Assembly: GCA_034670405.1 (NCBI GenBank)
Contig: JAXDDX010000005.1
Location: forward strand, 3,444,001-3,508,000
Source of the DNA: Hoplostethus atlanticus
Lineage: Eukaryota; Chordata; Actinopteri; Trachichthyiformes; Trachichthyidae
Direction of reading: 5' to 3'
Length of the DNA: 64,000 nucleotides
Part shown: piece after piece, positions 56,104-64,000 of the stretch
How the letters are laid out: each line of letters begins with the position of its first letter
Position numbering within the stretch: the stretch's first letter is position 1
Made by a program: the position numbers and the translations under genes
Notes under the pieces: generated by a model
Seen by the model: the letters and a program-made list of their open reading frames with translations, nothing else
Database searches by the model: none
What the model was told of the DNA's origin: nothing

Positions 56104-56660
56104 CTAGGTGGCATCTTTGTCCCCTGCCTGTTCCTGGGCTATCAGTTCCTCACCCAAGAGCCCTTTGAATTCAAGGTATTGGAGGCATTTCTTTGCTGGT
56201 CGTCCCAAGGCCTGGCTGTCTTGTTTGTATTGGATCCAGGAATTGGTGGCGGCCAAATCAATGAAGTGCAACATGGTGCAAACAGTCCACTCCCTGGTGC
56301 GGTTGGACATTCTGTAGAAGCTGAGCATGCGGTCACACATGTCTACACCTCCCATGTTGGTGTTTTCTGCCACAACTGCAGGTCTTGACACCTGAACATG
56401 CTTTTTCTCCTTTTGTGACCATTTGGTGCAGCTATCCTGGGGCTCAATCCCATGTACTGTTGATGCCATGACCACAGGCTTGTTGTCGACCCACTTTGTT
56501 ATTGCAAGATCATCAGGCCTCCTTTTGACCATCTCTGAAGCTCCAGTTCCTTTTTTTGCAACTCCTTGTCACTGATGATCTTGCATTCTTTTGGGATCTT
56601 CATTATTGTTCCCGTTGCAGCCAGGCTGAAGGTTGCCACTGTTTTTTCTAGTCTTTCGTA
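56104..56660 (-). pseudogene. piggyBac transposase fragment
   Basis: The minus-strand frame reads [58 protein letters not shown] and [12 protein letters not shown], the second half of the DDE_Tnp_1_7 domain with the GGVDxxD block that holds the last catalytic aspartate. In the same frame upstream, [11 protein letters not shown] is seen beyond a TGA. N-terminal half, cysteine-rich C-terminus and TTAA ends are not found. About 160 of a usual 550-600 residues. It differs in wording from the piggyBac piece at 37.7 kb. Confidence 0.8.
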
Positions 56661-57400
56661 TGGGTCTCATGCTCATGTCAAGTGGGGAGGGCCCACAGTC
56701 TCCCCCCTCACCCCTCAACTCCCCCTATTTCTCTCACAGGCAATGGAGGCAACTAAGTGTTTGCCACTTCTATGAGGTAAGTCTCATTACTTAAAAAAAT
56801 CAACCAGAAAATGGTATTATCAAAGGCCTTGGATTCAAGGTGAGGTGATGATTGGAGGGTGGGGTGGTCTAGATGGTTAGACAGACAAGACAAATCCAAT
56901 GGTCTTTTTTTTTCATTGCTCAACCTTATAAGTCCATTTTCTTGAACCACTAATTTGCAGATTTATAGTCAGTCCAAGTAATTTGAAGTGCAGCAGCTGG
57001 TCGAGATGTGAAGTTATGTGATTGATCACAGAGGCCATGTCTGAGCTTCTCCCTGCCATCTCAAACTACTGTAACGTGAGGGTTCGATATGTGGTGGTTG
57101 GATCACACTTATTGAGAAGCAACAGCAGGATGGAGACCCCCATGGGGTCCCCCATGGGCCCCCCGGGCCCCCAGACCTCCAGGGGCCTCCAGACTCACCC
57201 GGCTCCCCGCAGCCAAGCACCTTCTCGCCTGGGTGAGTGCATAACTTTCTTAAGCAGCACTTGTGGCTCACATGTGGCTGATCAGAAGCTAGAAGGACTT
57301 AGACTGAGGTAAATGTGAGGAAAACCACAGAGGTAGATTCAGGAGATTATTTTAACTGTTTTAAAGATGCTTAACTCAAATATATGAATTAACTTAACTT
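56660..57400. other. mostly unexplained stretch with a G/C-rich proline block
   Basis: A block at 57,129-57,232 lies between an AG and a GTGAGT and is open on the plus strand (DGDPHGVPHGPPGPP, SPGSPQPSTFSPG). It could be a proline-rich exon of a host gene, but nothing around it supports a gene. The rest is unremarkable. Confidence 0.25.
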
Positions 57401-57512
57401 CTAAACCTTACATTTCCTCCCTCTCTCACAAAAGAAACGTCCTCGTTTCACATAAGTAAACAAAACAAGTAACTGCTACTAGAGAGAACAAAGCAACAGT
57501 TTCACTTTAGAA

Positions 57513-58769
57513 CAGGGCTACTTACATAGCTCAAGGTCCACACAGCAAGATACAGCTGTGTCAAAGGGCCGCAACGCAAATTTTTTGGTCATAAGAAACT
57601 ATTTTGTAGTGTTATTTCAAGCCACATGGATATCAAATGATTAAATGACAAAATAAGTAGGCTTTATTCACTAAATGTAAAAGTGTTAGATTGCTGTTGC
57701 AATAAATCACAAGAATGTTTAATAAAATAAATATAGGCATATTAAATTGAAATCAGGTCTGAGTATATCAAATTATTCCCAGATGGATATGTAATTCCAA
57801 GTTATAGCTATCATGGTGACGTGAACGTTTGCCCGTTTTGGTACTGCTATTGTTCTCTGGCAAAGAAGGCACATTGGTTTGTTATTTACCTCAACAAAAG
57901 CGAATTCTTCCTCCCATGTTTTTTGAAATACCCTGTGTTCATCAGAAATGTTACGTTTTGCCGGTTTTGCCATGACTTGAGAGTAGGCTAGGCTAGACTT
58001 CCTGCACAGTTGGGGCTTTCACATGATCTATGCAAAGCGTCGGCGTCAACACCAGGTTGAGCGTGACCCCTTCACATGATCAGCGTCAGCGCCAGGAGAA
58101 TTACATTACATTCATTACTTTCACACTGTCGAGTTTTTAAAATGACAGCATTCAGGAAAGAATAGAGTGGAGTTCAATTTCGGACTACAGCCCGCATCAG
58201 CCGTAGCTAACCACATCGCCAATGATCCTACTAGCACAGCTACAAGTGAATATAGACTGGCTGCATATACGAACCTGTACTAAGCTGTCAACCAACCTGG
58301 TAGTCCCATCTGTAAACCGACATCATTCCATGCCACAGACTTTTTAGTCAGATCATGGTATGATCATGGTCAGATCATGTTGTATAACTCGGGATGCTCC
58401 GACACATAAAACAAGTTTCTCCTCCATTGTTTTTTTTATTTTTATTTCGCGGCTATAATATCAATCTGTGCTGTGATTGGCTGCGAGTCGCAGAGATCAG
58501 CGTCACGAATGTCAAAGTTGAATATAGTTGAACTTTGAGTGCAGCGCCAGGGACTCTGCCAGCGTCTGCGCCCAGATGCACAATGCCGAGGGCGGCAGCG
58601 ACGCTAGAATCGACGGCAAATAGCCAAATAGGAAATCAATGGCAGTGCCAGCGCCGAGCATTTTTGTCGCTGATCATGTATTGGTTTATCTTCTTTGTTG
58701 ATCCCACGATTGCTAAATAAGCACAGTATGCACGATCCGGCCCTTGGGGCCGTGTGTTGAGTAGCGCGG
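57513..58769 (-). mobile_element. non-autonomous hAT element, 8-bp target duplication
   Basis: CTTTAGAA occurs at 57,505-57,512 and 58,770-58,777. The ends are CAGGGCTACT and, inverted, CCGCGCTACT. It carries the N-terminal BED-like exon of an hAT transposase (57,773-57,973) and nothing of the catalytic core. 1,257 bp. It interrupts the gypsy remnant. Confidence 0.88.
57773..57973 (-). pseudogene. hAT transposase N-terminus (GTF2IRD2/FAM200-like finger)
   Basis: MAKPAKRNISDEHRVFQKTW, EEEFAFVEVNNKPMCLLCQR, TIAVPKRANV, then the frame leaves the family pattern. KRxISxExRxFQxxWxxxYxFxExxxKPxCLxC is the opening of hAT transposases related to GTF2IRD2, FAM200 and ZMYM-type proteins. The C-x2-C pair is present, but the expected H-x4-H (R-H-Y-x-x-x-H region) is degraded. 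About 45 real residues of a usual 600. Not functional. Confidence 0.7.
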
Positions 58770-59512
58770 CTTTAGAACATAGTCCATAAGGTATGTGGGA
58801 GGTCTAACTTGACGTCTGCTGGGGCGCAGTGAAGAACCAGAGCCTTGACCAGGAGTGGCAGAGGGGACAGTGTGGGGTTGCCTAACCATGATTTGGCCAG
58901 AGGGGGAAGCAGTCAAACACTGAGTCCAAGGAGTAGGTGACGGGGGAGAGTGGGATTGGGGCTGTTGCCAGTAAATCCGAGGGGCCAATGAGGGGGCACT
59001 GCTGCAGCCAGGTATGTTGTAGCCTTTCATTGCTGCCGACTTTGAAGGTTTAAAGGGCAAAGCACCTGACAATGCAGTCAAGCAAGGGAGTTGAGGCTGT
59101 AAGGATGAGTCACAATCAGGTGTCTTATGTCCATGATCAGGCACAGGAGCATTATAAGTTCTGAGACGGTTGTAATGGACAATCTGGTCAGACTGATCCA
59201 GGAGGTAACGAATCCTGTACGTCACTCCAGGAGAATCCACATCAGATCCAAGGCACTCCAATATTTCAAAGGGACCTTTCCAGTGAGGAGTGAGTTTTTG
59301 TTTCGATGTAGTAGGGTCATTTAACCACACAAGGGGCCAAATGTATAAACCATGCTGTAGCCAAGATGCTACTACGGGTAGACAGAGGCGGAGACTTTGG
59401 GGTGGTCAGGCGTGACAATAATAATAATCAGAAACGGGCTCTCTCGCCCTCCTCCGCTCACTGCGGGCACGGTCCTCTCTCTCTCGCTCGCTCACTCTCT
59501 CACAGTGAGACG

Positions 59513-60629
59513 CATAGACATATATACATAGACACGCATTGACTGCTTCTGCCCATTGCTACGATACGTAAACGTCGCCACCATATTGGTCCGGGCAAGA
59601 CTGGCCTGTAAACAAATACAAGTAAACGGGGAGCTGCGGTTTTTTCTGGATGAAAAGCACTATAACGTTTACATTTCTCAACCGATTTCAATGAGTCCTT
59701 TTTTATATTCATGGGTTTATGATCTACGTGGAGTAGGAAAAAAAGTTTTGTCTCCAGTTACTTAGTTAGGCTATAATCACTGCTAGACGCTCAAGAGAGC
59801 AGTGTCAACGTTAGGCTCACATGAACTGAATTACTTAGGTGGTGGAAAATAATTAATTGTCATAAGGCATTGTAAAAACTCAGGTTTGTCAAGCATGAAT
59901 TTGGCTTATTTTCCTTGGTTAATACTTGTGGAGACGTCCATATATAATATAATTTAATGTACATGAAATGTGCAGAAAGTTATTTTTCTGTCCATGTCCC
60001 AAATACAAATTACAATAGTGAGACACTGGCAGTCAGTCTGCTTTCTATATTTTTATAGCAGTGAAAGGATACAGATATACTCCAAGACAGACAATTACAG
60101 ACAAAGACTATTATAAGATAAGATACGCCTTTATTGATCCCCAGAGAGCAAATAAAGAGGGGAAATTCAAATGGCCTATCGAGATTTTCATCTATATTTA
60201 TATAACTATATTTCTCCAAACCGATTTTTATGACAAGCTACTCGTTTCGGCTAAGCGGCTGACATATTATGAATCTGAATGTAGTTAGCTGGTTAGCTAA
60301 CTTTTCTCACACTTTGAAGGTTTCCCAAAGAGAAAGAGTTGATACACAGCGATTATAGCCTAACGATCGAGATTCTAAGTAACTGGAGACAAAACTTTTT
60401 TTTCTACTCCACGTAGATCATAAACCCTTGAATATAAAACGACTCACTGAAATCAGTTGAGAAATGTAAACGTTATAGTGCTTTTCATCCAGAAAAAACG
60501 CAGCTCCCCCGTTTACTTATTTTACGTACTACTTATTTGTTTACAGGCCAGTCTTGCCCAGACCAATATGGCGGCGACGTTTACGTACGATCCACAGGCC
60601 AATGCGGCGTCTATGTATATATGTCTATG
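59513..60629. mobile_element. MITE with about 260-bp inverted repeats, 8-bp target duplication
   Basis: GTGAGACG occurs at 59,505-59,512 and 60,630-60,637. The arms 59,513-59,775 and 60,366-60,629 are inverted copies (CATAGACATATATACATAGA at the tip; GTTTTGTCTCCAGTTACTTA at the inner end). The middle includes a LINE-tail-like piece (60,117-60,170). The 8-bp duplication fits hAT or P superfamilies. No coding content. Confidence 0.88.
60117..60170. repeat. LINE 3'-tail-like fragment
   Basis: ATAAGATACGCCTTTATTGA and TCCCCAGAGAG...GGGGAAATTCAAA are words I associate with 3' ends of fish RTE/Rex-type LINEs. Short, family tentative. Confidence 0.4.
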
Positions 60630-63095
60630 GTGAGACGCGCCTCCTCCGTGTCCCTGCTCACTGTGTCGCGGAAACACACACACAACAAATATAAGTTCCC
60701 ACTCAATCCCGATGGGCTGCAGCCGGTGTCGGGGCAGGGCGAACCCGCCTGCCGGCCCGACTCTGCTCCCCGCCTCCAGCCAACTGCCCAACCACACCCC
60801 CCAGTCTGCCACATACCCCCACCGCCTGACGTAGGCCGGGGAGCCGTCTGGCCGACGACCCACTCCCCCCCCCACCCCCATGGGAGCGAGAGAGAAAGTC
60901 GGCAACCACCATCTGCGCCTACGGCCTATGGATCACCTTGAACTTAAATGGCTGGAGGGCCAGGTACCAACGAGTGATCCGCGCGTTGGTATCCTTCATG
61001 CGGTGGAGCCACTGCAGCGGGGCATGGTCCGACCAGAGGGTGAAAGAGCGTCCCAGGAGGTAGTACCAGAGGGTGCTGACCGCCCACTTCATGGCCAGAC
61101 ACTCCTTCTCCATGGTGCTGTACCTAGTCTTGCGGTCTGCGAGTTTCCGGCTAATGTACAGCACCGGGCGGTCAACCCCCTCCACCTGCTGGGACAAAAC
61201 GGCTCCCAGCCCTCTGCCCGATGCGTCAGTCTGGAGACAGAAAGGGAGAGAGAAGTTAGGCATATGCAAAACAGATTCCCCACAGAGGGCCAATTTTACT
61301 CCATCAAACGCCTGTTGGGACCGCTCCGTCCACTGGACCGTATCTGACGCACCCTTTCGGGTTAGGTCGGTCAGGGGGCTGGTCAGTTCCGAGAAGTCCA
61401 GGACGAACCTCCTGTAATAGCCCGCCAGCCCCAAGAACCGCTTCACCTCTTTTTTGGTCTTGGGTCTCGGACAGGCCGCAAGCGCTGCGGTTTTATCTAT
61501 CTGGGGCCGCACCAGCCCTCCTCCCAAGTGGTACCCCAGATACCGTACCTCCCTCCGTCCAACCGCGCACTTCTTCGGGTTGGCCGTGAGTCCCGCCTGC
61601 CTCAGGGACTCGAGCACCGCTCCCACCTGCTGCATGTGCCGCTCCCAGCTGTCACTGTGGATGATAACGTCATCCAGGTAGGCAGCGGCATATGCAGCAT
61701 GTGGGCGCAGCACCCGGTCCATGAGACGCTGGAACGTGGCTGGGGCGCCGAACAAGCCGAACGGAAGTGTCACAAATTGGTACAAACCGTACGGAGTAGA
61801 GAAAGCCGTTTTCTCCCTGGACTCTGGAGACAAGGGAATCTGCCAGTAGCCCTTGGTTAGATCCAGCGTCGTGAAAAAGTGAGCGTTGCCTAATTGATTT
61901 AGTAGCTCGTCGACCCGGGGCATTGGGTAGGCGTCGAATTTTGAGACGTCGTTCACCCTGCGGTAGTCCACACAGAACCGGAGAGACCCATCGGACTTGT
62001 GGACAAGCACGATGGGGCTGCACCACTCGCTGTTGGACTCTTCTATTACCCCCATCTCCAGCATGGCCTTCAATTCCACCTGCACGATTTTACGTTTATG
62101 CTCGGGCAGCCGATACGGCCGGGTACGTGTTTTTACTCCGGGGGTGGTGTCTGTGGTGGTGTATTTGCGTCGTACGTCCCGGCAGGGGAGAAAACACATC
62201 GGCAAATCGCTGCTGTAAGGCGGCCACATCCACACCCTGGCTCGGTGAGAGATGGTTATTACAAAGGGTCAGGGTTTGGCCAAACTCATCTCTCTCAATC
62301 ACCGAGGTGGCCAGCGAGGCGGACTCCGCCTCCCTCCACTTTCAGGAGGTTGAAGCGATACGTTTGTGTCGTTCCACCCTTGTCGGTACGCTCAACCTCA
62401 TAATCGACATCACCCACCCGCCGTGTGACCACAAAGGGCCCTTGCCACCTGGCGAGCAATTTGGAGCTGGATGAAAGGAGCAATAGAAGCACTTTATCTT
62501 CCGGTGCAAATTGTCTTAGCCGCGCCCCTCTGTCATACAGCCGTCGTTGACGTTCCTGGGCCTGGAGAAAATTCTCACGTGACAGCTGTCCCAGCGTGTG
62601 GAGTTTTGCTCACAGGTCCATAACGTATTGAATCTCGTTCTTACTGGTGCTGGTACCTTCCTCCCAGCTTTCTTTAACCAGGTCCAGCACCACCTGGGGT
62701 CTCCTGCCAAACAGGAGCTCAAAGGGAGAAAATCCTGGTGTACCTCCCGCACTGCAAACAACAGAGGGTCCAGCCATTTATCCCAATTTCGGCTATTGTC
62801 GTGCACAAACTTACGAACCATGTTCTTCAGCGTTTAAACCGTTCCACCAGACCGTCGGTCTTGGGGTGGTACACGCTGGTCCGGACTGAGCGGACGCCCA
62901 ACAGCTCGTATAGTTCCCGCAGTGTTCGTGACATAAACAAAGTGCCGTGGTCAGTTAGAATCTCTTTAGTGTGACGGCCTCAGGGTTGGCCCTATCTTGT
63001 CTGTCCTTGGGTGTGTTTTTTCCCTTGGTTCCAGGAAGTTGATGGGTGGAGCTGAGACCTCGTTAGAGATGCAACACACCTGAGCAGGCTGGGCT

Positions 63096-63104
63096 CAGGA
63101 TATA
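63096..63104 (+). promoter_or_regulatory. TATA box in LTR
   Basis: GATATAAAAGG about 255 bp before the LTR end; it would define the start of transcription of this LTR element. Confidence 0.6.
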
Positions 63105-63399
63105 AAAGGCCTTCAAGATCCTCTCTTGCGCTCTCTGACCTATGGCTGACTGATCGGCATTTGTTTGTATTTTGTGTTACATAGATATGCACCCACTCAT
63201 CACCACTCACACAGACATTGCATACACATTGATTTGCTGACAGACATACCTCATTGTATTGTTTAGTTTCATTTACTTAATTAAAACATTAGCCTTATTT
63301 AAAGATTATGTGTGGTCTCCCTCTTTGTCACATACTTCTGAGCCAGGTTGTGACAAAATGGGGGCTCGTCCGCTCGTCCGGGATGGTAAGTTTTCTAAT

Positions 63400-64000
63400 G
63401 CTGAGTTAGAAGCTTGTTTGTATTCTACTGTTTGGTTGGAACTAGTACTATTTGTCACCCCTATCTTACACTAATCTGCACTAGTAAAGGTTTGGAGCTT
63501 GCCTTTAGGGGAGAATAGAGTGAATTAGTCTCAGGTCTAGCTATACATGACTTGAGTTGGTAGTCTGGGTATTAAAGCTGTTAAGTACTGGTTTTGGGAG
63601 GCCTCATAGTTTAGACTTTTGGCTAGTGGTTGTGATGGAGATCACTTTGTCTGTGTATGCATAGGTTTGGTTAAGGTTCTTGCATTGTTTTGCTTTAGTC
63701 AGTTGTGCATATTGTTAGGGCTAGAGCTTTAGTGCTGTCTTGTGTAGGGATGGAGACAGTTTTGTAAATTTAGGGCAATGGTGACAGTGTTGATTGATTG
63801 GGGTGTATATGTTTAGAATTGGAGCTTTTCCCTGGTAGGATGAAGGAACGTTTCTCCTTTGGGATTCATTTGTAAAATCTTGGTAGTGTTGCAGTGAAAA
63901 CAGTTAGAGCAGTTGTCTCGGGGGCACATCCCCCGAGACTCGAGGGGGATCGCTGTTTGTGCAGTTGTCTTTCTCGCTCTGGTGGTTTTTAGTGCATAAA
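63400..64000 (+). other. non-coding leader of the LTR element or plain DNA
   Basis: GT-rich, no open frame of interest, no repeat units recognised. Confidence 0.4.

Larger units (their letters stand above)
57400..59390 (-). mobile_element. gypsy-type LTR retrotransposon remnant, cut by hAT
   Basis: On the minus strand 59,330-58,778 encodes the C-terminal end of a gypsy integrase (GPY/F-type region) and a proline-rich tail. Past the hAT element the sequence continues at 57,504-57,412 to a purine-rich tract at the edge of a possible LTR. No gag, protease or reverse transcriptase is present, so only the 3' end survives. Fossil, several breaks. Confidence 0.55.
59390..62969 (-). mobile_element. 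Gmr1-type gypsy retrotransposon relic
   Basis: On the minus strand integrase text (62,969-62,300) comes before protease-like text and reverse transcriptase/RNase H (62,235-60,880). Integrase upstream of reverse transcriptase is the unusual order known from Gmr1-type elements, first described in Atlantic cod. A G/C-rich end and a possible LTR part (60,638-60,700 and 59,390-59,504) follow, split by the MITE at 59,513. The upstream side is cut by the next LTR element at 62,970. Fossil with several breaks; no gag or 5' LTR in view. Confidence 0.75.
62970..64000 (+). mobile_element. LTR retroelement, 5' end only (runs off window)
   Basis: LTR about 62,970-63,355: it begins TGTGACGG, has a TATAAAAG box near 63,098, and ends TTGTGACA. 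A primer-binding-site-like stretch of tRNA-Pro type follows a few bases later (from about 63,359). No gag can be read in 63,400-64,000, which may be a leader. It lies inside the integrase of the Gmr1-type relic, so it is younger than that element. Family undetermined: gypsy-type or retrovirus-like. Confidence 0.65.

Noticed and set aside
57026-57271. Collagen-like minus-strand frame (GEPGESGGP)
   Set aside because: The Gly spacing is not a regular triplet repeat and no neighbouring collagen exons exist; it is the reverse of a proline-rich block.
60703-60912. Gly-rich protein
   Set aside because: It is the G/C-rich extension after the RNase H end of the Gmr1-type relic, not a separate gene.

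Overview
The window looks like teleost fish genomic DNA. Single-copy-looking non-coding sequence (about 1-17 kb) is followed by a very dense, nested block of transposable elements (about 17-64 kb). The teleost assignment rests on the mix of elements: Tc1, hAT with BED fingers, PIF/Harbinger, piggyBac, L1, L2 and R2/NeSL-like LINEs, tRNA-type SINEs, a Sushi-type chromovirus and a Gmr1-type gypsy element. I see no bacterial operons, no CRISPR array, no rRNA and no convincing intact host gene. The species cannot be named from the sequence alone.

Layout. 1-5,040: non-coding, with microsatellites and stretches that look like conserved regulatory DNA. 5,040-8,240: old, eroded LTR element with related repeats at both ends. 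8,240-17,500: non-coding DNA with a tRNA-type SINE, two short MITEs and a decayed Tc1 transposase. 17,500-19,260: a duplicated acidic coding-like segment; one copy holds a 1,266-bp hAT element with an 8-bp target duplication, and the other copy preserves the unfilled site. 20,110-20,800: L1 reverse-transcriptase fragment. 20,826-37,992: an unusual inverted-repeat element carrying an acidic-repeat gene and a divergent, multi-exon BEN-domain gene. Its ends are arrays of 21-bp units built on the palindrome GATCTTTAAAGATC. Its right half is split by an inverted-repeat element that itself holds a young Sushi-type LTR element, by a SINE, by a TTAA-flanked element holding an L2 LINE and an LTR fragment, and by a piggyBac remnant. 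38,142-39,065: a three-exon HECT-domain gene piece on the minus strand.

39,500-48,000: a probable solo LTR cut into four blocks by an hAT MITE, a degraded Harbinger element (with a SINE inside) and a 5.5-kb two-gene Harbinger element (transposase plus MADF/BESS protein, with a second copy of the 17.7-kb hAT family in its intron). 48,000-53,000: an unknown exon, a degenerate minisatellite and a 3.1-kb inverted-repeat element with a MITE in its coding part. 53,070-55,380: R2/NeSL-type LINE. 55,520-59,390: LTR fragment, piggyBac fragment and a gypsy remnant cut by an hAT element. 59,390-62,969: Gmr1-type gypsy remnant cut by a long-inverted-repeat MITE. 62,970-64,000: 5' LTR and start of another LTR element that runs off the window.

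The best candidate for something undescribed is the BEN-domain element: two divergent genes between ends made of phased palindromes that could be binding sites for its own DNA-binding protein. Everything was read by eye; no alignment or database search was run. Coordinates of element ends are exact only where a target duplication is given.
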